Source: Posidonia oceanica (lineage: Eukaryota > Streptophyta > Magnoliopsida > Alismatales > Posidoniaceae). Taken from it: a stretch of 64,000 nucleotides of DNA. Positions 33,447 through 44,798 of the stretch are shown here, one piece after another. The stretch is taken from contig JAZBRS010000076.1 of the NCBI GenBank assembly GCA_037176725.1, positions 118,315,001 through 118,379,000 on the forward strand, given 5' to 3'. The translations under genes and the position numbers were made by a program. Positions within the stretch are counted from its first letter, which is position 1. Every line of letters starts with the position of its first letter. The notes under the pieces were generated by a model. It saw nothing but the letters and a program-made list of their open reading frames with translations, did not search any database and was not told where the DNA came from.

Positions 33447-34212
33447 AGCCCGTCCTCACTGCACCACCGCCTAAGCACCACCAATACCCATTCTGGAGTG
33501 CCACCAATAGTTAGGAACCCGAGTAGAGTCTAGTGAATTAGAGACCGCTCCTTCCTTTGCAGCAGGCATCAAGCACTCTGTATGCTGAGGGCAATAGATT
33601 TAGTATAGGTCATGCATGCATTTATCCACTATCAAATCACTTCTTTTGTCCCTTTCCTCCCACTCTACGAGGCTCAGCTCAGCGTAGGGACAGTACTTCT
33701 GCCAAGGCAGGTTGACCGCCTCCAAGCCTCGAAGCAATCTATCACTATCAGTGCAGCGGCCCAAAGAGTGCACCTGTAATCAGAGATAGGGCAGCCATTC
33801 CAGAGGTAGTAGGACAGCTTTGGCACCCCTTGGGGCCCCCCACTGGTCGTCGGGCCTGCGCAGTCAGGCACTGCCCCAAATCTCTTTACGACTTCGCTCT
33901 AGGCAGACGAAGTCCCTTTCCACTAGTTTCCTTGCTCCATGCAGGACAAGGACAAGCGTACCTCCTTAATGACTTCGTTCCAGACGGACGAAGCCCCCTT
34001 CCCTTGTCTCCTCACTCCACACAGACGAAGACAAGAGTGCCTCTTGTGCGTCTTCGCCCTGTGCAGGCGAAGCCCCCCCTTTGCTTAGGTGAGTGTGTTT
34101 GAATTCTGTGGTCTGATTGTTAGCTGTAACATATGAACTGCTTTATCAGCTTCTATATGCACATCTGCTTCTTTGACAGCTAGTATTATGTGCATGTACA
34201 TGCTCTAGATTG
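33442..34212 (+). mobile_element. Element B: spacer between pol and accessory ORF (right half), with GACTTCG hairpins
   Basis: It begins with the second CATGG copy of element A's target duplication, then continues B exactly as E does from 49192. At 33890-33914 is GACTTCG, 11 bases, CGAAGTC. The same arms recur at 33971-33995 (right arm CGAAGCC) and 34051-34072 (CTTCGC/GCGAAG), giving a tandem set of about 80 bp period with the phrase AGGACAAGGACAAG between. No gene. Just before the ORF stands TTTGACTACAGGTACTCG, which would fit a splice acceptor. Confidence 0.8.
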
Positions 34213-35478
34213 ATGAACAGCTTTGACTACAGGTACTCGAAGACTTTGCACCAGCTGCCTGCTTTCTCTCCTGCGATGGGTTTCGCTACCTTGGTGACTC
34301 CGACTCATTACTCTGGGACTCTCCAAGAGTGGATTGCCATGCTCACTGAGGCTGACCGTGAGAAGTTGCGCCTGTGGGGCATACCATCCATGCTTCTGAA
34401 AGCTGCTGATGTAGAGGTTAGCCGACATCTCTTGTGCGCCGCTGCAAGGATCTGGAAGGCAGCGCACCACGTCTTTCGCTTCGGTAGGATGGAGCTGACA
34501 CCAACACTAGAGGCAGTATGCCGGATCTGCGGCTTCTCCATGCTCATGGGACCAGCTGTGTTCATGAGACGTACTGGCTATGTCGCTGTCTTGAGAGAGC
34601 AAACTGGGCTTTCTGCACAAAGCTGTGAGAAGAGACTGGTCTGCATTGATGGGCCTGTACCTGTGCTCCGGCTGAACTACTTTGAGGAAGTCTCCAAAAA
34701 GCGTGCCACACTGGGAGATGAACTATGGCTTTGCGGCTTCGTCACCTGCTTCCTGGGCGAGCTAATCTTCAGCCATGGCTAGATGACAGTCGCTATTGAA
34801 GTCGTGGAGATCGCTCTTGCCTTGGTGACCTGCCAAATCGACTTGGCACCTGTCATCCTAGCTGAGACCTACCGCGGGCTGGACCACATTTCGTACCGCT
34901 GCCGCCACTTTCATGCCTGCGGGGCTCTGGTACAGGTGTGGCTGGCCAGACACCGGGAGGTAGACATCCTGCGCCCCCAGAGGCATGCATTTGAGACATA
35001 CTGCAGCAGCAGCCACGCCAAGGCCATTAAGACTGTCCGTGAGGAGTATGAAAGGTTGGAAAAGCTGACAAATGATACAGTGACCTGGCGTATCATCCCA
35101 TTTATAGTAGAGCCGTTCACTGTTTTCTTCAGCACCCACGACATACGACTGGTCGTCCTGCCGGGGTTCACCGAAGGCGTGGAGTATCACCCCATCCGGG
35201 TCATGTGGCAGTTTGGTTTCCAGCAAGGGGCTTTTGTTGACAGCACGGCACCGAAGCTGCTCCAGCCCTATCCTTTCAGCACAGTCGCTGCCACAACAGA
35301 GCTAGCTGACCTTATGCATGACGGGGTGAAATCAACTGACATCGCAGTTGTGAAGGGCTCAAGATGTACTCCTGAGTATCTGATGGAAGTGCAGGGGCTC
35401 TAGCATATTAATGAGATCCCACCTGGTGCACCTCTATTTCCCGACGCTAGGTGATCAAAGAAGGCCCGGACCAGCTAG
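34213..35478 (+). pseudogene. Element B: accessory ORF (DUF7745 / plant-mobile-domain-like), broken
   Basis: It starts MNSFDYRYSKTLHQLP and runs in one frame without shifts to AGC TAG at 35476-35478, exactly the length of the intact E copy. In-frame stops are TAG at 34780-34782 (CGG in E), TAG at 35401-35403 (TGG in E) and TGA at 35452-35454. Block order is the same as in E: HLLCAAARIWKAAHHVFRF, ELTPTLEAVCRICGFS, LAPVILAETYRGLDHISYRC, VEYHPIRVMWQFGFQQGAF (each within the chain). No catalytic motif can be named. It is not expressible as a full protein. Confidence 0.88.
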
Positions 35479-36049
35479 GGCCTTTGTTCATCTGCATATC
35501 CCTTTTGAGTCTTGCTGTACTTTGTTTAGCCTGTTATAGGCATGTAATCAAGACTTTGTTAATACAAGGATGTTTTGTGCCATTTTCTTATATGTTTGGT
35601 TTGCTTTCGATAACATAATGCACGCATGGTCTCAATCACATCTTCAGCATACTGCTTCAGCTTCGCAGATCCTGGCAGCTTGTAAGCTCAGAAGCAACGA
35701 CCAACATTCTCAGCGCCAAGGGAAGCTACAAGAAGACCCTGTGTTCCACTTAGATGCTAGAATCTCTACAGACCAGCGCCGTCAACATGAGCGAAGCCAC
35801 CAAACGCTCCCGGCTGGACCTCCGCCAGGTTGGTAGCCCAAACTACTCGTCTGACAAGTGTGTCAGCTTTGTCTATCACTTTTTGATGCCAAGGGCGCTT
35901 CGGCTGTCCCCTGGTATCATCCCTGATACCAAGGGCATCTTTTATCGCTGCCCCATGGTATCGCATTTCCAGCTACATCCGGGCTAGCATGCCTAACTGT
36001 CGCGGGCCCATCCGCTTTCTTGCTCTACCTTCGGATGTTGATACCCTTA
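35479..36049 (+). mobile_element. Element B: first hairpin module after the accessory ORF
   Basis: After about 330 bp of plain sequence come GGCTG-GTAG-cccaaa-CTAC and CTGAC-aagtgt-GTCAG hairpins (35828-35872). They are followed by the four-arm module 35885-35962: GATGCCAAGGG, CCCCTGGTATCA, TGATACCAAGGGCA and TGCCCCATGGTATC. Arm 1 has a G where A and E1 have A, leaving a G-T pair; arms 3 and 4 keep pairing with bases different from those in A. No gene. Confidence 0.8.
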
Positions 36050-37615
36050 AACGCCTTTGCGGTCGATGGGTCCAAAACCTATCCCTTTCCGGTCGATAAG
36101 TCTGAAACTTATCATCTTTCCTTTGTGGTCAATAAGTCTGAAACTTATCGCATTCCAATCCTTTGTGGTCGATAGGTCTGAAACCTATCTCTTTCCGGTC
36201 GATGAGTCTGACACTTATCATCTTTCCTTTGTGGTCGATAGGTTCGAAACTTATCGCATTCCAATCCTTTGCGGTCGATAGGTCCGAAACCTATCCCTTT
36301 CCGGTCGATGAGTCCAAAACTTATCATCTTTCCTTTGTGGTCGATAGGTCTGAAACTTATCGCATTCCAATCCTTTACGGTCGATAGGTTCGAAACCTAT
36401 CCCTTTCTTGTCGATGAGTCCGAAACTTAACATCTTTCCTTTGCGGTCGATAGGTCCGAAACTTATCGCATTCCAATCCTTTGCGGTCGATAACTCCGAA
36501 ACTTATTAGTTACCCTTTCGCAGTCGATGGGTCCGAAACCTATTACCCATCAGCTTTCTGGTCCGGTCTTGATAAGGCTTGCACTTATCATTCCTGGCCT
36601 CCTTCCGGTCCTAATAGGGCTTGCACCTATCATTCCTGGTGGTCTGGTCTTGATAAGGCTTGCACTTATCATTCCTGGCCTCTTTCTGGTCTTGATAGGG
36701 CTTGCACCTATCATTCCTGTCGGTCCGGTCTTGATAAGGCTTGCACTTATCATTCCTGACCTCTTTCCAGTCTTGATAAGGCTTGCACTTATCATTCCTA
36801 GCCTCTTTCATGGCAGACCGGTCTTGATAAGGCTTGCACTTATCATTCCTGGCCTCTTTCTGGTCTTGATAGGGCTCGCACCTATCATTCCTGGCAGTCC
36901 AGTCTTGATAAGGCTTGCACTTATCATTCCTGGCCTCTTTTCGGTCTTGATAGGGCTCGCACCTATCATTCCTGGCAGTCTAGTCTTGATAAGGCTTGCA
37001 CTTATCATTCTTGGCCTTTTTCCGGTCTTGATAGGGCTTGCACCTATCATTCTTGGCGGTCCGGTCTTGATAAGGCTTGCACTTATCATTCCTGGCCTCT
37101 TTCCGATCTTGATAGGGCTCACACCTATCATTCCTAGCGGTCTGGTCTTGATAAGGCTTGCACTTATCATTCCTGGCCTCTTTCCAGTCTTGATAGGACT
37201 TGCACCTATCATTCCAGGCGGTCCGGTCTTGATAAGGCTTGCACTTATCATTCCTGGCCTCTTTCTGGTCTTGATAGGGCTTGCACCTGCCATTCCTGGT
37301 AGTCTGGTCTTGATAAGGCTTGCACTTATCATTCCTAGCCTCTTTCCGGTCTTGATAGGGCTTGCACCTATCATTCCTGGCGGTCCGATCTTGATAAGGC
37401 TTGCACTTATCACCTATCCTTTCCGATCGATAAGTCCAAAACTTATCATCTATCCCTTCTGGTCGATGGGTTCGAAACCTATCCTTTCCGGTAGATAAGT
37501 CTGAAACTTATCATCCACTTCCTTGCGGTCGATGGGTTCGAAACCTATGACTCATCATCAACTCGTCCTTTGCGGTCGATGGGTCCGAAACCTATCATCT
37601 ATCGTGCATCCCCTT
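36050..37615 (+). repeat. Element B: hairpin minisatellites (GATAAG/GATAGG), 81-bp dimer array
   Basis: Two related arrays. At 36056-36550 and 37420-37600 the units read GATAAG-tccgaaa-CTTATC or GATAGG-tccgaaa-CCTATC, some with G-T wobbles (GATGAG with CTTATC). At 36565-37415 an 81-bp dimer alternates GATAAG-gcttgca-CTTATC and GATAGG-gcttgca-CCTATC, about eleven and ten copies, each stem extended by an outer T-A pair. Loops are 7 bases throughout. A 323-codon open frame crosses the array on the plus strand and a 201-codon one on the minus strand, because 81 is divisible by three. Confidence 0.95.
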
Positions 37616-38469
37616 TTCTTGCTTGCTTTCTTAGTAGAAAAGATGCCCCCTTTTCTTTCGCGTGGGAATTTTGCCCCTTTTGTTCCGCATCGCTCTAGTC
37701 GTCTTCTTGCTTCCTTGGGCGAGGACAAGCTATCTTTCTTTCTCCAGGCTGGTAGCCCAAACTGCTCGGTTGACGCCCATCAAAATGTCTACCTCGGGCT
37801 GGCAGTCCAAATTGCTTGGTTGACACCCGTCATAACTGTTCAACCCTTCTTTCGATGCCATGGGCGCTTCGGCTTTCCCTTGGTATCATCCCTGATACTA
37901 GGGGCATCTTATTTTGCCACCCTAGGTATCTTCTCTGGGTTGGCAGCCCAAACTGCCCAAATGACACCCGTCACCCTGTCTGGCGTTCTTTCCTGAGGCT
38001 GATAACCCCAACTATCCAGCAATGAGTTCATCAACTCATAATTCATTGCATCAGCATTACATGTTAGGTAACAGTACCAGCATCACATGCTAGATAGCAG
38101 CATTAGCATCACATACACCCAATCATCGCATGTCTTCCCCAGCAGGGTCGCATCCCACATTACGTCAGCATGCATCGCCTGCATCTCCCCCATGGAGTCC
38201 AGCGCGGCAAAACACTAGTGTAGGTTTTTACTTTAGCATCGACATTGTTGCATCTTATTGCATCCTTTTTAGCGTTGCTGCATCCCATTGCATTGCGCTG
38301 CATCTGCATTTGCATTCGCATGGCGGCCGCGAGTCATGATTTTCAGTGCATTCGCCGAATAAGCGACTCAGGCCTACAACCTCTGCGCTCCTGCCAGTGT
38401 CAAACAAGGTGTCTTGTCTACCCTGAGCCATAGTCTTGCTTTGCTTGACCTTGCTCAAGGAGGGGCATT
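37616..38469 (+). mobile_element. Element B: second hairpin module, pre-LTR hairpin and polypurine tract
   Basis: GTAG-cccaaa-CTGC-type and GCAG-tccaaa-TTGC-type hairpins (37750-37820) precede the second four-arm module at 37854-37930 (GATGCCATGGG, TTGGTATCA, TGATACTAGGG, CCCTAGGTATC). GCAG-cccaaa-CTGC (37944) and GATA-accccaac-TATC (38000) follow. The pre-LTR hairpin is at 38342-38359 (TTCAGTG-catt-CGCCGAA, one mismatch). The tract CAAGGAGGGGCATT (38456-38469) ends at the LTR. No gene. Confidence 0.8.
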
Positions 38470-41400
38470 TGTAGACACTCTGTTTTGACAGGCCTTTTAG
38501 GTGGAAGATTGCTGGAAGTTGGCTCGGAGGAAGGCATTGCAAAACCCACTCCAAACCCTAACCCAAGTCCAACCCAAAGCCACCTATTTTCCCAATCCAA
38601 TTCTCAAACCCAACCCAAGCTAAACCAAAAAACCAAATCTAAGTCCAAGGCCCAAGCCGAAGCCCAAGCCCATTTGCTGGCCGGTCTACTGGTTTTCACG
38701 TCTGGTCGCCACATGCACAGGTGATCGACTCAGTCGTCAGTTCAAGGGGCGACTGTGTTAGGCGCCAGGTGCTGTGGCGACTCGACTGTAAATTTGCAGA
38801 CCTTCGACCTTTCCCGCCACGCGCTTGTTTGGACTTTTCCGGCCAACGTTTGCCAACCTGCACCGTGTCGCATACGCCACCTCCCTCACCTACCTTGCCA
38901 ATGTCTCCATGCTCGCTCCCTTGTACGCCACCACTGGCTGCCGACAGCCTTGCGTGTCTGACATCGGCGAACTCGTATGCTTGCCAACACCGGCCGTGCG
39001 ACCTCCCTAGCAAGCCCACACCCCTCGCCTGCCATCCCTCGTGCACTCACCACACTCAGCCTCGCCTGCCACAGCCCTGCCCTTGCCTGCCAAGCCGTTG
39101 CCAATCCCAGAACCCAACAGCAAAACCCAACCAAACCTTTGCGTGGCAGCAAATTCACAAGACCCGCATTCACTCTCCAGCCCTCCCGCTTGCAAACCGA
39201 GAGCACCCGTGCACAGCCCCCACATCCGAGAGTGAGCCCCGACCTTCAACGAGCAATGCCGTGCCTTCCTTTGCCTGCAATTTGTCTCCAAACTTGCGCC
39301 GGCGAAGCATCTTCCACCTCCTTAGCTGCAACTTCGGCAAGCGTTTCAGGTGGGTTCTTCTCAACCCATTACGTGTCCAAGGGTCCGGGAACGTTCCCGG
39401 ACCTTGCACCTTCACAACCACCTTGGCTGCTCCTCCTCTCGTGCCCTTAGCTGCCCTAGCGGCTGTGGTGGCTTGGCGTCGCCGGCGAGCCTCGGTAGAG
39501 GTCGGAAAAGGGGCGTTGGCCCCTCTCCTCATCCAGCACACACTTCCAAGCCCCCACCCCAATGCCACGATGCTTCCCAGCCCAGTCTTCGGGTCGTTGG
39601 CCACACGAGCGGCCGGCCTCCGACGGCCACGGTGGTGCAAAAAGGGCGGAGGTGGGTGGAGTGATATGGGCCACCTCACGCCATGCTGAGGGCATGGTTA
39701 GGACCATGGGAATGTCCACGACGTTCCCCAGTCATCGTCGGCCTCTCCCCTGCCGCGTGGAGAGCGTAGCTCATTAGCGACGTTCACTGACTTCTAGGTT
39801 GGGTACCGCCAAGGGCGGCGACCAGCTGCAAAGTAGCTGCCATCGGCCCCGACTTTGGGCCGACATCCCCAGCAGCCTAGGCCATCTTTTTGAGTTCTGA
39901 TTGTTCCTACATGTGCGTGGATGTTTCAGCTTCAATATTGCTTGTTTAATTCCATGTCTGCTTGTGCGTCGAGAGCAGGGCTAGGCTCCAAAGTTGGCTA
40001 TCTGGTCAGTTGGGTTGCAATCACGGCCGCCTCTCTAAGGGGCAACTGATCGCAACTTAGCAGACCGTCGGCCCCGACTTTGGGCCGGTGTGCCTCGTTG
40101 CCCAAACCCCTGTTTGGCTCGCTTTTAGTTTCCTTGCAATCGTGGCTTGTTCTTCTATAGGTTTGCATCGTCTGTTTTAATTTCTAGCATTCCATGGATT
40201 CCAGATCTGGCCTGGAAGTTGGCTGTCTGAAACACGAGTTTACAGGTTGAGCCGCCGTCCATGACGGCGACTCACCTGCAACTCCGGTAATTCTTCTGGC
40301 CAACTTTGGACCACTGTAACTGGCGACCCATGCACCCATTCTTCCATCTGATAGCTTGCCTGTATGCCCTGATATGCCATCTCTAGCTGCATGTAGTCAT
40401 TTGCAAGTTTCCAAGTCATTTGCATGCCTTATTTGCTTGTATAAGTTTGCTGTTTGGGAGGTCTGTAACGATGGCTACCGCCTGTCATGAAGGCGACTTG
40501 CACAGCCGCCTCTGCGACTAGCAGCTAAGCCTCATTTCAAGCAGTCCCTTTGCCCTTGCTTTGCCGCCTTGCGTCGCAGCCACTTTCGCATTCCCCTTGC
40601 TTAGTTTTGTTCTTTAACATACCCTCTATGCTGCTATGCAATCGCTTTCTGGTTTTGATTTAGTTTGCTAGCTTCGCCGAGGCGATAAGCCATTGTCCAG
40701 ACTCTGCATGGTCTGGCCGCCGCCTCTGGAGGCGACCTGTGCCGCCGCCTGAGCAATAGGCAACCAGCATGGTTGCCCAGAAGGCCGGCGACTCACACTG
40801 CAGGCCATACAGCAGCTGTTATCCTCCGTTTGCCGCCTGCATTTACATCGTTTTGTTTGCCCGCATTGGTTTTATTTGCATATCGCCTGTATTCGCATCG
40901 GTTTGCATGCCCGCATTTGTTTTCCTTGCATGCTGTTTGCATTCACACCGTTTTACGTGCCCACCCTTGTTTCCTTTCCCCTTTGCATGTCGCATTGCAT
41001 TGTGTGGTTTTATCGATGTTTTGTTTTATCGCCTGCATTCACATTTAGAGCAGTGATGCTTACTGTCTGGAGTTCTCACGAACCAGGGTTCGCCTGGTTC
41101 AGAACACAGGTAGCGCTGCTGAGCACATAGGCAGCACGTTTAATTTCCCATTTAGGCATTAAAGCATACATAGCATAGCATGGCATCTATCGCCTACGGG
41201 CATATAGCAAAGGCAAGCAATTGTCGACATCCGGCATATGCGAGCGTTAAGCCTAGAAAGACCGACTTCTCGGGTGTGTCAAGGGTACCTAACACCTTCT
41301 CCGTACGTAATAGGAGTCCTTACCCTTTCTCTGGACTACAATGACCATTTTGCCCTCATCCTTGGCACGAGTCATCCTTTTTTGCATAGCATTGCATTCG

Positions 41401-41638
41401 TTCACTTGTTTTTTATGCTTTTCCTTGGTTTTCCTCGTCTTCCCATTAATAGACTAGGTGGCGATTCCCTTTTGTCTTATCTTTATTTTTATTCACGTTT
41501 TCCTGGTGTTTTTGAGTCAAGTTTCTCCTCGGATTCACTGCCGATTGCGGCTCCTTCCCCTCCCTCTACGGCACGATCGCATCGCGAGCTACGGCAGCAT
41601 TGCGAGGACCGCCGTGGGGCACCAAGAAGGTGGTCACA
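38470..41638 (+). mobile_element. Element B: 3' LTR (3.2 kb)
   Basis: It starts TGTAGACACTCTG after the polypurine tract and ends GGTGGTCACA at 41638. From 41639 the sequence is gag of element E, so B sits in E's gag; the target duplication on this side would be GACCT. Content: C/A-rich start, GC-rich middle (38700-39800), then text rich in GCCGCC and GGCGAC words with two hairpins TCGGCCC-cgacttt-GGGCCGA (39843-39863 and 40068-40088), a short GCAT-rich stretch (40840-41000) and the conserved end block from 41045. The last ~130 bp differ from A and X (ending TCACA, not TTACTACA) but match the LTR of E, so B and E form one subfamily. Confidence 0.88.
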
Positions 41639-44600
41639 GACCTGATTGACCGAAAGGTCATCAGTATCAACACACAGGAGGCAGCATCATCATCCACCCC
41701 TCCATCAGCATCATCCCCTGCATTAGGGACAGCTCCCCCCAATCTAAGCATTGTCCACCAGGCTTTGCCGAGGCATTCTGGCCCGGGAAGCGCGGGGACC
41801 TCAGGTGTACATTCTCTCTTCCCCTCTATGTCCGCTACGTCCGTGGTGGACCCTTCTGATCTTATCCAAGATATTTCTATGCCAATCTCTCCTTCCCTTT
41901 ACCGCGCAGCGCTTGCCAGCTCCGAGTCGGAGATTCACATGATCCAACTGGACACCAAGCCAAAGCGTGCTACAGCGAGGCCAGCCATACAATCAGAGGC
42001 TCAACCCTAAGTCTGCCTGTAGGCCAGGCCCCAACCAGAGCCAACACAGCCTTCCTGGCAGCATCCCACATCCATCCACCTTCCAGTAAGTATCCCGGCG
42101 GCCCCTCTCGAGCTCGAAGTTCGTGCTCCCCTAGTAATCAACTTAACTAGGGATACCCACCACGTTCCATACGACTATGCCGTAGAAATGTTTGCAGATG
42201 TCACACGGTCGGGGAGGGTCTACAGACCTGCCGCCCCAGTAACCAGACCTGCAGCCCCAGTAGCCAGGCCTAACCCCCTGAACGTACTCCACCAGCAGGC
42301 CAGCCTATACCTTCAAGCCAACCACCAGCAGGCCAATATCCTGATCCCACCACTACAGAACCTGCCACCAGATCCACTACCCCCACCTCCAAAAAAGACC
42401 AGCCTTCAGCTCACATAACGGCCCAACTAAAAATAGTCAAGGCTGACATCTCCATTTGGGACCTAATACATTCTTCCCGCAAACACCGAGAGACTTTTCT
42501 CTGCGTGTTCCAGGTAGCCCATCTATCCCAAACCATCGAGCCTGCAACTCTGGAAAATATGGTGGGTATGATCGCGGAGTTGCAGGTCATCTCTTTCTTG
42601 AGCGATGAACTGCCTCTAGCAGAGACTAACGATAATCAGCCCCTATTTATCACGATGTAGTTCAAAAGTTTCCGCATTCCGCTCTCGCTGGTTGGTAATG
42701 GGTCAGGCCTTAACGTCTGTCCCCTGCGCACAGCACTGAAGCTCGGACTTAAAGCCGAGGACATCACGCCAGCCGTGAAGGGAATGACTTCTTTTGACAA
42801 TACACACCTTGATTCTTTGGGGATCCTAGTTATTCCTCTTACCATTGGCTCGGTCGAATTCAATGCAGAATTCTATATCGTCGACTTGGAGACTTCTTTT
42901 AATCTTCTGCTTGGGCGCCCTTGGCTGCACAAGCATCAAGTGATCCCCTTGACCCTCCACCACATGATCATGTTTCGCTGGGGCGACAATGTCATTGTCG
43001 TCATGACGGAAAACCTTGACAAGGAACCGGTCGAGGTGGTCTCCTCTGTATCCTGGCATACTGTCTAATTTGATCCTAAGCTGTCGAATACCTTATACCA
43101 CGTTAACCGGTTTGAGCCGGTTAACTTTATCCCTCTTCTTGAGCATGTCAGCCCTTTGGCCGTTCATTGTAACCCCTCCAGGATGGTCGAGAATATTTAC
43201 CATAGGTGGGACTATGAGAAGGGAATGCCACTTGGGCATCATGGCCAAGGGATCGCCGAGCCAGTTGCAACTAAGGAGCGTGAAAAGTTCCAAGGCCTAG
43301 GATATGAATGGCAGCCCTGCGATGGTGAGCGCCTGCACTTAGGGAGGTGGAAGCTCGTGATCCCTTGGGACCTTACTAACTTTGTCAGTGCAGGTATTCT
43401 CGACCCGAACACGAGCCCAGCAACAGCCCAGCCAGCACCGTGCCAGAGCCCCCCACTACCGACAGAGGAGTGGGTCTGCATAGAAGATTATTATTCCGAT
43501 GAGAAGCAGCCTGGCACGGTTGTCCCAGCACAGTCCAAGGAAGAGGCCCAAATAAGCCCTGCAATCTCTCGATCAGTTTGTCTGGCCCTTCCCTCTACTG
43601 ATACAGTGGCAGATTCTTGCAAACACTGTGTCAGGAATGAAAGCCTCATCCCCCTATGCAACTTCACCAGTGCCTATGACAGCTACATTAATAGCTCTAG
43701 AGTCAGGAGCACTTCTTCAGGCACTAGCCACCTGTCCAGTCGTGGCTGCAGCAGCACTAGTACAGAAGTTACCTTTTCCAGGGGTGCAATTAGTCGATTC
43801 AGGTGATGGCATGACTCTGCCCGCCTCATCAGCAGCTCCACAAGCAAAGCAAGCGGCTCCATCAGCCATACCGCCGTCAACTTTAGCAGATCCAACATTG
43901 TGGAAGACCCTCACTGCAACTACAGAGAAACAACCACCATCACACATGGTTGTCGGCGCTTCATCCCCCAGAGCAACCATCCAGCTGTTGGACCTTCAGA
44001 AGAGCGCCTTTGCCTCCCCCCAACCATAGCACTGTCCCTGTCGACGCCATTGCCAGTGGCATCCCTGGTCGGCCTATTCACATCTTTGATTGCCCTAGTG
44101 CCGCAACTAGCCACGCCAGGAGGTCAGTCGGCCAGTCAGCCAGCCAGCCAGTAACAGAGTAGACGCCCCAGCCAGTGATATGTCTGGAAGCCAGAACAGA
44201 CCCTGTAGGTGGAGGAATCACCGGGCAAGACTCTGAATAGGCCGTTTGCGCCTACTACCTCGACACACCCTTAGAAGACGAGGAGGGTGTGACTGCAGAA
44301 GCCCAGGTGGCTGACAAGCTCGGAGACTTGGAATTGCTGTTCCAAGAGCAACTCGCGGTGTTGGCTGAAGACGCCGCTGAGTAGCAGGCGCTAAGGAAAG
44401 GGAAAGCCGTGGCCACGGATCCCTCCCCGCCGCAAGACCATTCCTCAATCATGGTCTTGGAAGAAGAACCAGAGGCAGCACCCACTAGACCATGCGAGTT
44501 GATCACTCTGCAGCTAGAAGGCGGGTCTAGGTGGTTCGTGCGGCGCATGCCCCGCACGGGCAGCGCATTTGGCGACAGTACACCGATTCGTCGCCTAGAG

Positions 44601-44798
44601 GATAGTTGTCCATCTCCGGCGCTCCCCACAAGTACATCTGAGAACACAGAGGAGGAGACAGTACAGACAGCAGCGGTAGCAAACAGAGCAGTCCCAGCAG
44701 TCTAGGCAGTCCCAGCAGTGACAGAGTAGCCAGCTCAGTCAGCGGGGCTAGGGGCCACTGAAGCAGACGCCACCCACCGAGCCTACAGAAATACTCAG
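41639..44798 (+). pseudogene. gag-pro: Element E: gag C-terminus, protease and linker, heavily decayed
   Basis: It starts abruptly within gag, right after the zinc knuckle region (DLIDRKVISINTQEA, matching A at 15912), because B is inserted there. The protease is readable at 42660-43000: the active site reads LVGNGSGLNVCPL, so the catalytic Asp is Gly (GGT at 42694), and LLGRPWLHKHQ is kept. The linker with EEWVCIEDYYSDEK follows near 43465, then LEGGSRWFVRRMP near 44515. At least two frame changes and many stops (for example TAG 42658-42660, TAA near 43066, TAG near 44382) interrupt it. It is a reference for reading A's stop codons, not a functional gene. Confidence 0.88.

Noticed and set aside
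36527..37498. 323-codon open frame on the plus strand (and 201 codons on the minus strand) across the 81-bp array
   Set aside because: The repeat period is divisible by three and lacks stops in these phases, so any such array is open. The translated text is a simple repeat without domain character.
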